A stretch of 19,617 bases of DNA, from positions 2,605 through 22,221 of the forward strand of contig DCGU01000040.1 in NCBI GenBank assembly GCA_002315325.1. The letters run 5' to 3'. The DNA comes from Clostridiales bacterium UBA1770. Lineage in GTDB: Bacteria > Bacillota > Clostridia > Oscillospirales > CAG-272. The first letter of the stretch is position 1, and each line of letters starts with the position of its first letter. Of the stretch, positions 1-7,545 are shown piece after piece. Made by a program: the position numbers and the translations under genes. Under the pieces are notes generated by a model. The model was given only the letters and a program-made list of their open reading frames with translations. It was not told the origin of the DNA and ran no database searches.

Positions 1-2
1 AC

Positions 3-521
3 ACCGGCGGACAGGCTTCCAAGTCTTCCAACATCGGTCAGGTTGCACAGTTCGCTGCAGCCGGTAAGGCCATCGGTAAGAAGAACCTGGCTGAAATCGC
101 TATGTCCTACGGCTACGTTTACGTCGCTCAGGTTGCTATGGGCGCTGATATGAACCAGCTGCTCAAGGCTCTGACCGAAGCTGAAGCTTACAACGGTCCT
201 TCCCTGATCATCGGCTACGCTCCCTGCGAAATGCACGGTGTTAAGGGCGGTATGGTGAACTGCCAGCTCGAAATGAAGAAGGCTGTTGAGGCCGGTTACT
301 GGCAGATGTTCCGCTTCAATCCGACTCTGTCCGAGAACAAGCTGACGGTTGACTCCAAGGCTCCGACCGCTGACTATAAGACCTTCATCCGTTCCGAGAA
401 CCGCTATGCACGTCTCGAGCAGGCATTCCCGGAAAGAGCTGCCGAACTGTTCGATAAGGCTGAAGCTGCTGCTAAGGCTAAGTACGAGCATCTGCAGAAG
501 ATGAGCGAACTCTACAAATAA
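3..521 (+). CDS. nifJ: Pyruvate:ferredoxin (flavodoxin) oxidoreductase, C-terminal part (5' end outside window)
   Basis: The reading frame is open from base 3 and encodes about 172 residues, the C-terminal end of a protein normally near 1,170-1,200 residues. It begins with TGGQASKSSNIGQ and continues with GYAPCEMHG, both typical of the thiamine-diphosphate-binding C-terminal domain of PFOR. The Cys in the APC motif corresponds to a conserved ligand of the iron-sulfur cluster nearest the thiamine cofactor (family knowledge). The enzyme decarboxylates pyruvate oxidatively to acetyl-CoA and CO2 and reduces ferredoxin, a central energy reaction of cytosolic anaerobic metabolism. Codon use is skewed toward a few codons (GCT, AAG, CTG), unlike the CAZyme genes downstream, which fits a highly expressed housekeeping gene. 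A perfect terminator follows 19 bases after the stop. The gene is truncated only by the window edge; the symbol could equally be por. Confidence 0.95.
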   Translation, partial: TGGQASKSSNIGQVAQFAAAGKAIGKKNLAEIAMSYGYVYVAQVAMGADMNQLLKALTEAEAYNGPSLIIGYAPCEMHGVKGGMVNCQLEMKKAVEAGYWQMFRFNPTLSENKLTVDSKAPTADYKTFIRSENRYARLEQAFPERAAELFDKAEAAAKAKYEHLQKMSELYK

Positions 522-540
522 TATAAGTTACGCTTAATAC

Positions 541-576
541 AACAACACCCCGCGGAGTCATCCGCGGGGTGTTGTT
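541..576 (+). terminator. Intrinsic terminator of nifJ
   Basis: A perfect 15-bp stem (541-555 with 562-576, containing CCCCGCGG) closes a 6-base loop. Its 3' arm ends in GTTGTT and is followed by TATATAA rather than a clean T run. It lies 19 bases after the nifJ stop. Confidence 0.85.
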
Positions 577-587
577 TATATAATGAA

Positions 588-644
588 GGGACGCGAGGGA
601 CGCGGGGGGACGCAAGGGGAACTTTTTAATAAAAAGTTTCCCTT
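588..644. repeat. GGGACGC short tandem repeat followed by a long hairpin
   Basis: Three imperfect 9-bp units of GGGACGCRR run from 588 to 615. They lead into a 14-bp stem (614-627 with 631-644, one G-T pair) with an AAT loop. The stem is AAGGGGAACTTTTT and its complement, and is closely related to the hairpin at 735-769. Such G-rich plus A/T-rich palindromes are common between genes in gut Clostridia, as far as I recall. It may act as a second terminator for either strand; there is no gene here. Confidence 0.55.
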
Positions 645-734
645 GACCCTTCAAAAACTTTCCCATTTGATCTATGTATTATTACGTGGTTGGGATATAA
701 TTCTAATTATCTTTATAAAAAGTTTTGCGGGGTT

Positions 735-769
735 TTAAAGGGGAGCTTTTATAAAAAGCTCCCCTTTAA
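735..769 (-). terminator. Terminator of the heparinase-like gene, possibly bidirectional
   Basis: A perfect 16-bp stem (735-750 with 754-769) with a 3-base loop lies five bases beyond the stop codon of the leftward gene ending at 775. The arms carry AGGGGAGCTTTT and its complement, so A/T tracts sit in the stem beside the loop rather than only after it. It is a sequence relative of the hairpin at 614-644. Confidence 0.7.
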
Positions 770-774
770 GTATC

Positions 775-2832
775 TTATAAATTAATCGTAAAAGTCTGCT
801 TCTCGAACGAGCCGTGTAATACCTTGCCGTCCTTGCGTAAGAAGCTGCAGCCGACGGCCAACATTTGGGACGTGCGCGCGGGACCTTCGGTTTGAATCAG
901 CATGTACGCGTCGGTCTCGTAGCCGTCGATGGTGATAATGGAGTTGTCGTGCATGTAGCGTCCGTCGGCGTTGCGGTTGAACCACACCGTCGTCGTCTTG
1001 TCTTCGTCTGCCACACGGATACCGCGGACCATATCGGCGTCGGTGCCCAACACCTCGATTTTGGTATTGTGGTCCTGGGGCTCAAGTTCCAGAGAATGGA
1101 GCAGCAGATGCCGTAGGGACTTGTCGACGGTGGAGAGCTCCAGATAGACCATGTCCACGTCGGGCTGATGGTGCGGATGCCCATGTGCGTAGTTGTGTGC
1201 CATGAGCGTGGGAGCCAGCGTGGTCAGGCGACCCGTTGCGCCCTCGTACCGGAAATCAAGCACGTTGCCGTTGGCCTCGCACGTGCCGTTGTAGTGGAGC
1301 AGGAACTGCACGTCGTTGGGCTCGTTGCAGAATACTTCGTCCAGCAAAAGCAGAATGCGGTTGTCAATCCAAACGAAGTTGCGGTACATGCGGGTGCAAA
1401 GGTGCAGACGGGGACCGGCGCAGTCGGCGCGGACGTAGACGAAGCCGTCGCCCTCGACGTGCTCGTCAATGCGGCCCGGCACCTTGGTGGCAAAGTGTAC
1501 GTTGTCGTGCAGGGGGCCTTCGTGGCCGACGCGCAGAACGTTGTGGCCAACGTCCTGGCAGTAGTAGTCGCGGTAAATCTCGTTGCTGTAATCGCAGCAG
1601 GTGGAATCGATAAAGAAGGGATTGCCCTTGTGGAAGATAATGAAGGAACCGGCGTCGTTGTGGGAATGGTTCCAGGCGTAGCCGGACTTGATACCCAAGA
1701 GCGTGGCGTTGGGCTTCCAGCTGTCGCGCAACATAGCGAAACCATGCGGGAAGTACATGCGCGTGGGGGCCGTTGCCCAGTCGCCCTTGAGGTCCGCGGC
1801 GCAGACGCCGCTGATCTCATTCCACAGGCTGAAGTCGTCACAGGCAAGGGCGGCGCGCAGGGCGGAATTATCCAGGCCCAGACGCAGAGCGCCGGCACCG
1901 GCACCCGTAAAGCGATTGTTGTGGTCGCAGTCGCCGAAGTTCAAAACGATGTAACTGTTCTTGCCGTCCTTTTCGGTCGGATAGCCGTAGGCGATAATGG
2001 CGTCGGCAATGCCGGCGGGAATGGCGGCGCGTACGCGCTCGTTGCGGCCGAAAGCGCGCTCCTCGCAGGACAGGTAGTTGAACAGTGTGCCCGTTGCGTA
2101 GTCGCCGTAGCTCATACTCTCGTAGAACAGACCCTTTTCATCGTAGGTGCGGATCTTGTTGAACATGGGATTGCCGTTGAATGCCAAGAAGGACACCAGC
2201 GCATCGTCAATTTCGTTGCGTACGCGGGCAACCAGGGCAGGGTCAAGATGGTCGGCAATGGCGACGAAGGCCATGCCGGGCTCACAGATGCAGACAGCCC
2301 ACCAGTTGTGACCCATGGAATCAACGCAATGCAGACGTGTGTCGTGGTATAGCCAATCACGGAAGGCGGGCTCAATACCCGTTTTGTAGAGTGCCTCGGC
2401 CAGTTCCTTTTGTTCGTCGGGTGTTAAGCCGTCGTGAATGATATCGTAAATCTTACCCAAGGACATGGCGGCTGCCGTAGAGAATAGGTCGCTGTGCCAG
2501 GGCAGGGGTTTTCGGTTTTTGTAGTCCAGGGAATACCAGCGGGGCCAGGAGCAGAACCAACGTACGGCTTCTTTCAGCTTCTGCAGGCAGCGCTCGTCGC
2601 CCTCAAACAGGTACTTGAAACCAAGAGTGTCCAGGAAACGATTGGTCTGGTCGCGCAGCATACCGAAGTTGTGTTTGTCGCAATCTTCAATGGTGATAAA
2701 CGGCTCTTCCAGAATCTTCTCGACGTCGGCTACGGCGGCGTCGTATTTGGCCTTGGCGGCTTCGTTCACCGCCATTTTGGCGCGGTAGTTTTCTACGTCC
2801 TGTTTGGTGAAAAACAGATTGGGATGTATCAT
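775..2832 (-). CDS. Heparinase II/III-like polysaccharide lyase, cytosolic
   Basis: The 685-residue protein has the two-part layout of the heparinase II/III-like lyase superfamily: a helical toroid in roughly residues 1-340 and a C-terminal beta-sandwich. Visible motifs are GHNWW at 174-178, YESMSYGDY at 237-245 (positions where the family has catalytic Asn and Tyr) and NHSHNDAGSF at 388-397, the hallmark His-x-His-Asn-Asp of the sandwich domain. Members cleave uronic-acid-containing polysaccharides by beta-elimination; the substrate cannot be read from sequence. There is no signal peptide, so it probably acts on imported oligosaccharides. The ATG is set by AGGAGG at 2841-2846, eight bases away. 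It lies downstream of the GH110-like gene on the same strand, separated by repeat element R1, with no promoter seen in the gap, so co-transcription is likely. Confidence 0.85.
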   Translation of the reverse strand: MIHPNLFFTKQDVENYRAKMAVNEAAKAKYDAAVADVEKILEEPFITIEDCDKHNFGMLRDQTNRFLDTLGFKYLFEGDERCLQKLKEAVRWFCSWPRWYSLDYKNRKPLPWHSDLFSTAAAMSLGKIYDIIHDGLTPDEQKELAEALYKTGIEPAFRDWLYHDTRLHCVDSMGHNWWAVCICEPGMAFVAIADHLDPALVARVRNEIDDALVSFLAFNGNPMFNKIRTYDEKGLFYESMSYGDYATGTLFNYLSCEERAFGRNERVRAAIPAGIADAIIAYGYPTEKDGKNSYIVLNFGDCDHNNRFTGAGAGALRLGLDNSALRAALACDDFSLWNEISGVCAADLKGDWATAPTRMYFPHGFAMLRDSWKPNATLLGIKSGYAWNHSHNDAGSFIIFHKGNPFFIDSTCCDYSNEIYRDYYCQDVGHNVLRVGHEGPLHDNVHFATKVPGRIDEHVEGDGFVYVRADCAGPRLHLCTRMYRNFVWIDNRILLLLDEVFCNEPNDVQFLLHYNGTCEANGNVLDFRYEGATGRLTTLAPTLMAHNYAHGHPHHQPDVDMVYLELSTVDKSLRHLLLHSLELEPQDHNTKIEVLGTDADMVRGIRVADEDKTTTVWFNRNADGRYMHDNSIITIDGYETDAYMLIQTEGPARTSQMLAVGCSFLRKDGKVLHGSFEKQTFTINL

Positions 2833-2857
2833 AGTAGTTTCCTCCTAAATCGCCTTC

Positions 2858-3060
2858 TGAAAAATGCACAGACCGCACAAAACGAGTTGTGCATTTAAGG
2901 CTAATTGTTTGGTGTTGAATTGGTGGTCTAAGGAATAGTTTTTCCCGTACCGGTCAAAACTTCCATTCATTTGATATGTTTTGTGCTATGAATGAAAGCC
3001 GTCGACTGCCGTACTAAGTACGGCGACGCTAGGCTTTCCTTCATTCTGCACTATTTTTCA
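2858..3060 (+). repeat. R1: copy 1 of a structured three-stem intergenic element
   Basis: This element fills the gap between the heparinase-like gene start and the GH110-like gene end. Read on the + strand: P1 is TGAAAAAT (2858-2865) with ATTTTTCA (3053-3060). P2 is GCACAAAAC (2875-2883) with GTTTTGTGC (2978-2986). P2a is a hairpin at 2937-2961. P3 is a hairpin at 2992-3034 with GCCGTAC/GTACGGC at its tip around a TAA loop and a 7x7 internal loop (GTCGACT / GACGCTA). P1 differs from the other copies by a matched T/A change for G/C. Here the element is antisense to the surrounding genes. The strand given is the orientation shared with R2 and R3, not a proven transcript direction. Confidence 0.8.
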
Positions 3061-3091
3061 TTTGGCTTCGGAATCAATGCAAAAAGGTATT

Positions 3092-4744
3092 CTATTTAAG
3101 TTGAGTGTCGCTGCAGTACTCGGTGACAACGGGCTCATGAACGTCGGACGGTATCACGTTGTCTGTAAACGTCAGCCCGCGCGTGCAAAGCGCGTAGAGC
3201 AGCGGCCCGTTCTTCGTTTGGAACACGTTTCCCGTTATGCACACGTTTTGGTGATAGGGCAGTGATGCGTCGGGCTTGGGAATGACGGGACATAGACTGA
3301 TAACGCCGCGGCAGAACTCGTAATCACTGGTGAAACAGTCAGCTGTAAAGACGTTATTTTTAATCGTTACGTCGCGGCAGGCGCCCGTTTCAAACCAGCC
3401 GTTGGCGTCCCCGGATAACAGGATGGCCGAGCCGGACGAAGAGAAGACGTTGTCGGTAATTTCTACGTGCCCCTGCGTCGTGACGAGCAGTCCGCGGGCG
3501 CGGCCGCTGCCGAAGACGTTGCGCCGGCAATAAAAATCGGCATGATTGGATAGATTGTCCAGCGCCAGCGCCTCACTGTCGGCATTCACCCGTGCGGCGA
3601 TATCCGCAGGTACGGGTACATCAAACGTTAAGGCAAAGGTGTCCGGTGTCAACAGACGATAGGCGGTCACATTGCCGACGGCAAGCTGATTCATGTGCGC
3701 ACGGTCCAGCCAAACCGCGTTGTCACCGGGGCGCGCCCAGTACAGAAAGTTTTGGGCGGCGGGATGGCGGTAGCGGCATAACACGGTGCGTTCATCTATC
3801 ATTTTGTCGGCCGTGACGCTGCAGGTGTGCACGTTGATGGGGTCGTCCATCAGTCCCGCAAAGGAACAGTGCTCCACCGTGACGGTGCCGCGGCAGCAGG
3901 TGATATGCAGCCCGTCGTCGTGGCCGTTGGCTATTTTACGGCCCGTTTCTGCGTTGGGGGCAAACGTGACGTGATCATAGGTCAGCGTGTCGCAAAACTG
4001 GGCCAAAATCCCCAGCCCGCCGGTGCAGTAGATTGTGACACCGCGCAGCATTGTATCGACGCAGTCTTCCAAAAAGATACCGGCATTGATGCGCTGCGCT
4101 ACACGCAGCACGAAGATGTTGCCGACGGTTGCGTCGCAGTGCGGTGCGTAGAAGCGGTAGACGTTTTCCCCCAGGTCGTCGATGGCGGTGGGACTGAAAT
4201 TGTCGCCGCTCCCGGGCACGACCACCTTGGTGTCGGGGGTGAATTGGATATCCGTCCAGCGGTTGAGCGCGTACCACTCCCCGTTCCCGCAATCAAAGGT
4301 TAACCAATGATCTTCAAAGCGGTGCGGGTATAAAATAGGGTTGATGAATAGATCAATAAAGCCTGTACCGCAGGCCGTCACAATGCCTTCGGCAAACAGA
4401 GGCTTTTGCCAGTCAAGAGTAACGTTTTGCACCGTAACGTGCCGGCAGGTAAGCAGGGCTAGGGGCAACATTTGCCCCGAGCAATACAGCACGCTGCCCG
4501 AAAAGTCCAGCGTGACGTTGTCACACTGTTCCATCACAAGCCCGACGTCGTGCGACGGTACAGGTGTGGAATTGGACTGGGACAGGGCCATCTGTCGCGA
4601 CGGGCGCAGATGATATTCCCCCGCATCAAAGACAATCGTACAGTCTTTGTTGTGGGTTTGCAAGAGGGCATTAACGGCGTTCTGTACGTAGGATGCACTG
4701 CCGGGCAGAATACCGGCATCGCGGGCATAAATGATGGCGGACAC
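3092..4744 (-). CDS. GH110-like alpha-1,3-galactosidase, right-handed parallel beta-helix
   Basis: The 550-residue protein consists of beta-helix rungs (for example DNVTLDFSGSVLYCSG, RHVTVQNVTLDW, RDVTIKNNVF). It carries motifs I associate with glycoside hydrolase family 110: HDDGLHI at 275-281, LMDDPINVH at 298-306, GRARGLLVTTQG at 414-425 and SGDANGWFETG at 444-454. GH110 enzymes remove terminal alpha-1,3-linked galactose, as in the blood-group B epitope or linear alpha-Gal, with inversion. The paired Asp at 300-301 are the best candidates for the catalytic acids (inference). No signal peptide is visible. The start is GTG at 4742-4744 behind TGAGG, because a nearby ATG is out of frame. It begins 16 bases after the beta-propeller gene, so the two form an operon. 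If not GH110, it is another pectate-lyase-fold glycan enzyme. Confidence 0.8.
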   Translation of the reverse strand: MSAIIYARDAGILPGSASYVQNAVNALLQTHNKDCTIVFDAGEYHLRPSRQMALSQSNSTPVPSHDVGLVMEQCDNVTLDFSGSVLYCSGQMLPLALLTCRHVTVQNVTLDWQKPLFAEGIVTACGTGFIDLFINPILYPHRFEDHWLTFDCGNGEWYALNRWTDIQFTPDTKVVVPGSGDNFSPTAIDDLGENVYRFYAPHCDATVGNIFVLRVAQRINAGIFLEDCVDTMLRGVTIYCTGGLGILAQFCDTLTYDHVTFAPNAETGRKIANGHDDGLHITCCRGTVTVEHCSFAGLMDDPINVHTCSVTADKMIDERTVLCRYRHPAAQNFLYWARPGDNAVWLDRAHMNQLAVGNVTAYRLLTPDTFALTFDVPVPADIAARVNADSEALALDNLSNHADFYCRRNVFGSGRARGLLVTTQGHVEITDNVFSSSGSAILLSGDANGWFETGACRDVTIKNNVFTADCFTSDYEFCRGVISLCPVIPKPDASLPYHQNVCITGNVFQTKNGPLLYALCTRGLTFTDNVIPSDVHEPVVTEYCSDTQLK

Positions 4745-4760
4745 GGCATTACCTCACGTC

Positions 4761-6101
4761 TTAAATCGAATAGGCATAAATATCGGCGTTGGTCAAATAG
4801 AATTTGATGCGGAAAGGTCCCTTGGGCAGTTCGGACAGGGGCTTTGCCCACGTGACGGTCTGTTGGGCACTGTTGCCCGGCACGGGCGAGAGGCGGCAGG
4901 TATCCGCTTCAAATCCCGGGATGGGTTTGCATTCCAGGCGGTCGACAATTTCAACGCGCACGGAACCTGTCGCGTTGAGCGTCATTTGTGTGATGGGAGA
5001 CGACAGCTCGCAGGTAACAAAGGTCCCTTCGCCGTCGGCACGGATGGACGTAAAGCCGTCTTCACGGACAATAGCACGGCGCAGCACGGATTTGTTGCCG
5101 GCGTAGCCGTTGTGCCCGTGGTCACCGCTGCCGACCACGACGAACCAATTGCCGTCACCGCAGTCGCCGATGCCGCACCCGCAATAGTGGCTGGGCAGGG
5201 CAGGCGTGCAGTCGACAAACGGTGCAGTACCGAGCGGGCGGTACCAGGTCTTGCCGTTGCGGGACGTGTACAGCTGAATATTCACGGTGTCGGCCGTGTG
5301 GGCAAAAAAGGCGGGAAACGCCACGTAGGCACCCGATGCGCCCGGCCAGACGTTAACGGCCGACGTGTAGTGGTCGACGTCGGGCGCATCGTGCGGGTCG
5401 GTATACAGCATCAGTTCGGGATTGCCGAGGGAGAGCGGTGTTTCCCCCTCCATACGCACGATGGTACGGCGGCAGGGACCGCTCGGGTCATTGGATTTGG
5501 TATAGAGTAGATATTTCCCGGTATTGGGATCGCGCAAAAACGACGATTGCGTATCGCCGCCGCGGCAGGCGTCGCCGACGGTGGTAAAGTGCAGCCCGTC
5601 GGGCGAGCAGGCCAATTTGGTTGTGACCAGCCAGCTGCCGCCGTTTTCGGGCCCGCCGTCCACCGGCACGAAAGTAGTATATACCATTTTAAATCGTTCA
5701 TCAGCGGGTGCATCCGCTTCGTACAGTACGGTAAAGCCGTGCGTGCCGTCGGCATCCCACACGATATTGTTGTCTTTGGAACCGTTAAAATCACAGACGC
5801 CGAGCGAGGGCTTTTCCCAATGGACCGCGTCTTTGGACGAAGCCATACACAGGCAGTATTTGGGACCGAAGGCCTCGTAATACAGGCGGTACTCGTCACC
5901 GATTTTGAGCAAGGTGCTGTATTCGTTGACGGTGCTGCCTTCCCAGGGTTTGTCGGCCAAAAGGATTGGCTGTGCGGCAAAGGTCGGTGTGTGGCCGACG
6001 ATTTTCACGCCGACGGGCGAGGCGTTTAAGGGGTAATAACCGGGCAGTGCAACACCGTAGCTGGATTCAACTTCGGACCAGTCGATAAATACGTGTTTCA
6101 T
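4761..6101 (-). CDS. Five-bladed beta-propeller glycoside hydrolase-like protein (GH32/GH43/GH130-type fold)
   Basis: The 446-residue protein has repeated beta-propeller blades such as YSTLLKIGDEYRLYYEAFG (61-79), CMASSKDAVHWEKP (85-98) and SSFLRDPNTGKYLLYTKS (186-203). These are typical of the furanosidase/GH43/GH32 superfamily. The last ~90 residues look like a beta-sandwich. I cannot assign family, catalytic residues or substrate. I choose the ATG at 6099-6101, which follows GGAGG with five bases between. A start at 6158 would add 19 residues, but they are encoded by the repeat box at 6120-6145 and would leave almost no leader after the promoter at 6170-6198. It is first gene of the leftward operon, 16 bases before the GH110-like gene. 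No signal peptide is seen, so a cytosolic role in trimming oligosaccharides is inferred. Confidence 0.75.
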   Translation of the reverse strand: MKHVFIDWSEVESSYGVALPGYYPLNASPVGVKIVGHTPTFAAQPILLADKPWEGSTVNEYSTLLKIGDEYRLYYEAFGPKYCLCMASSKDAVHWEKPSLGVCDFNGSKDNNIVWDADGTHGFTVLYEADAPADERFKMVYTTFVPVDGGPENGGSWLVTTKLACSPDGLHFTTVGDACRGGDTQSSFLRDPNTGKYLLYTKSNDPSGPCRRTIVRMEGETPLSLGNPELMLYTDPHDAPDVDHYTSAVNVWPGASGAYVAFPAFFAHTADTVNIQLYTSRNGKTWYRPLGTAPFVDCTPALPSHYCGCGIGDCGDGNWFVVVGSGDHGHNGYAGNKSVLRRAIVREDGFTSIRADGEGTFVTCELSSPITQMTLNATGSVRVEIVDRLECKPIPGFEADTCRLSPVPGNSAQQTVTWAKPLSELPKGPFRIKFYLTNADIYAYSI

Positions 6102-6119
6102 TTGTTCCTCCATGGCCTG

Positions 6120-6145
6120 TGAAAAAGGCACAGACCGCACAAAAC
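6120..6145 (+). repeat. Lone copy of the R-element 5' box in the leftward operon leader
   Basis: TGAAAAAGGCACAGACC followed by GCACAAAAC matches the first 26 bases of element R3 exactly. There is no P2a, P3 or P1 partner nearby. On the transcribed (-) strand it lies in the roughly 60-base leader between the predicted start site (about 6163) and the ribosome binding site of the beta-propeller gene. Confidence 0.8.
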
Positions 6146-6169
6146 AAATTGGTGTCATAAGTTGCGATT

Positions 6170-6198
6170 AGTATAGCACATAAAGTATACCTTTACAA
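6170..6198 (-). promoter_or_regulatory. Sigma-A-type promoter for the leftward glycan operon
   Basis: On the - strand, TTGTAA (6193-6198) and TATACT (6170-6175) are separated by exactly 17 bases, giving an expected start near 6163. The spacer contains a palindromic GTATAC inside an AAAGTATACCTTT near-palindrome (6182-6194), a possible operator. It is divergent to and 9 bases from the rightward -35 element. Confidence 0.75.
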
Positions 6199-6207
6199 CC
6201 ATAATTA

Positions 6208-6236
6208 TTGACGGGTGAAAACTTTACGGCTATAAT
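6208..6236 (+). promoter_or_regulatory. Sigma-A-type promoter for the rightward glycan operon
   Basis: TTGACG (6208-6213) and a perfect TATAAT (6231-6236) are separated by 17 bases, about 50 bases upstream of the metallophosphoesterase start. It is back to back with the leftward promoter, so one bound regulator could control both sets of genes (inference). Confidence 0.85.
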
Positions 6237-6289
6237 AGTGATAAAAAGAATACTCCTATTATTTTAATTGCTTTCGGAGGGACGTTGCC

Positions 6290-7201
6290 GTGCTGCGTGA
6301 CGAACAAATTATCAAAAATACCTTTCATTTGGGCCTTTCAAAGCCCGTGACTTTTCTGCACGTGACGGACGCGCACCTGTCCGGCTGGAGCGGCCGCGAC
6401 TGCGAACGCAAACGCCAAAAAGCCTGCGACCGTCGTGCCTCGTTTGCCGGGCGTACGCCGATGGGCGAACAATATATCGGTGCGTTTTACGACCTGCTCG
6501 ACGCCGCTGCAAAAGATGACAGCATCGACGTTATTTTCAACACGGGCGATACGATCGATTTGGTCGGTTACGGCACGCTGGATATGCTGGCAGAAGTCAA
6601 ACGCCGCTGTGCCGGCAAACTGATTGCCACCCCCGGCAGCCACGAGTTCAGCCAATACGTGGGCGAGGCGCGCGAGGACCTTGCCTACAAAATGCAGAGT
6701 TATAACGCCGTACAGAACCGCTGGCCGGGCAGTATCGAATTTTGCTCCCGCACGGTGGGCGGTGTCAACTTCGTCGCCGTGGATAACTCCTATTATGAAT
6801 TTACCGAGCGGCAATTGCTGCTGCTCAAGACGGAGGCCGCCAAGGGCTACCCCATCGTATTGGGCATGCATATTCCCCTGTACGTGCCGAACGCATACCC
6901 CGGTGAGGACGGTGCGGCGTATCTCAAGGCCGTGGCAGAGGGCAAATCTCCCCTGGCACCGCTCTACCAATGCGGTGTACCGGACAGCATCACGACGCTG
7001 TACAGCGAGCATCGGTACGACGAGCAGCACACCACGCCCGAAACCGATGCATTCCTAAAGTTCGTCGACGAGTGCCCCCAAATCAAATTGATTGTTTGCG
7101 GCCACTTGCACTGCAACGCCGAAATAACGACAGCGGGCGGTAAGACGATGCTCATTACGGATTTTGCGGGATGCAGCGCACGCAAAATCACTTTGGATTG
7201 A
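6290..7201 (+). CDS. Calcineurin-like metallophosphoesterase
   Basis: The 303-residue protein shows the metallophosphoesterase blocks in order: HVTDAHL (DxH at 27-29), NTGDTID (GDxxD at 86-90), GSHE at 116-119, GMH at 192-194 and GHLH at 271-274. These bind two metal ions and hydrolyse phosphomono- or diesters. The third block is normally GNHE; here the metal-binding Asn is Ser117, which could alter metal affinity or activity. No signal peptide or membrane segment is seen, so it is cytosolic. The start is GTG with GGAGGG at 6276-6281, eight bases away. It is first gene after the rightward promoter and precedes the GH2 gene, with repeat element R2 between. A phosphorylated sugar or glycan-linked phosphate is a possible substrate, but this rests only on context. 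Confidence 0.85.
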   Translation: MLRDEQIIKNTFHLGLSKPVTFLHVTDAHLSGWSGRDCERKRQKACDRRASFAGRTPMGEQYIGAFYDLLDAAAKDDSIDVIFNTGDTIDLVGYGTLDMLAEVKRRCAGKLIATPGSHEFSQYVGEAREDLAYKMQSYNAVQNRWPGSIEFCSRTVGGVNFVAVDNSYYEFTERQLLLLKTEAAKGYPIVLGMHIPLYVPNAYPGEDGAAYLKAVAEGKSPLAPLYQCGVPDSITTLYSEHRYDEQHTTPETDAFLKFVDECPQIKLIVCGHLHCNAEITTAGGKTMLITDFAGCSARKITLD

Positions 7202-7208
7202 CGCCACC

Positions 7209-7424
7209 TGAAAAAGGCACAGACCGCAAAAAACAAGAAGAAATCATGAAATGCCAAATCACTTTTTATTTTGGCGTTCTACTGTATTCAGTTCTGCGGA
7301 TTCATTTTGAACGTGCGTTCAAAATGTCCATTTGTTTGTATTTTTTTGCTATGAACGAAAACCGTCGACTGCCGTACTTGGGTACGGCGACGCTAGGTTT
7401 TCGTCCATTCTGCACTCTTTTTCA
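7209..7424 (+). repeat. R2: copy 2 of the structured three-stem intergenic element
   Basis: It starts seven bases after the metallophosphoesterase stop. P1 is TGAAAAAG (7209-7216) with CTTTTTCA (7417-7424). P2 is GCAAAAAA (7226-7233) with TTTTTTGC (7342-7349), a C-G to A-T swap relative to R1 and R3. P2a is a perfect 11-bp hairpin (7303-7313 with 7316-7326) whose outer pairs are swapped relative to R3. P3 is ACGAAAACC (7355-7363) with GGTTTTCGT (7396-7404), again a matched swap, with tip stem GCCGTAC/GTACGGC and loop TTGG. An additional copy-specific hairpin (7250-7258 with 7270-7278) lies inside. It is transcribed in the sense direction between two same-strand genes. Confidence 0.85.
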
Positions 7425-7425
7425 C

Positions 7426-7510
7426 GCGGCTTGGTACGCCACTTGAAAAAGGCACAGATTACCCCCCTTCCTCTCAAGCGGCTTGGTACGCCGCTTAAAA
7501 AGGCACAAAC
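7426..7510 (+). repeat. Two direct repeats carrying degenerate R boxes
   Basis: GCGGCTTGGTACGCC followed by a GAAAAAGGCACAGA-type box occurs at 7426-7458 and again, diverged, at 7478-7510. The second unit also forms a hairpin, AAGCGGC with GCCGCTT (7476-7482 and 7490-7496). Both box copies lack the GCACAAAAC half. They lie between R2 and the ribosome binding site of the GH2 gene, where no convincing promoter is visible. Confidence 0.7.
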
Positions 7511-7545
7511 TATTTTTACTCCCAATATTACGGAGGTAAACCATC

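Noticed and set aside
1168..2352. A 394-codon open frame on the + strand opposite the heparinase-like gene
   Set aside because: It lies wholly antisense to a gene with recognisable motifs, has low-complexity Val/Ala/Gly-rich translation typical of a GC-rich shadow frame, and lacks a ribosome binding site.
2992..3034. P3 hairpins read as simple transcription terminators
   Set aside because: They have a conserved 7x7 internal loop and no adjoining T tract. True terminators of these operons lie elsewhere (735-769, 11979-12004).
6102..6158. N-terminal extension of 19 residues on the beta-propeller protein
   Set aside because: The extension is encoded by the repeated R box, its start would have almost no leader after the promoter, and the GGAGG site fits the ATG at 6099-6101.
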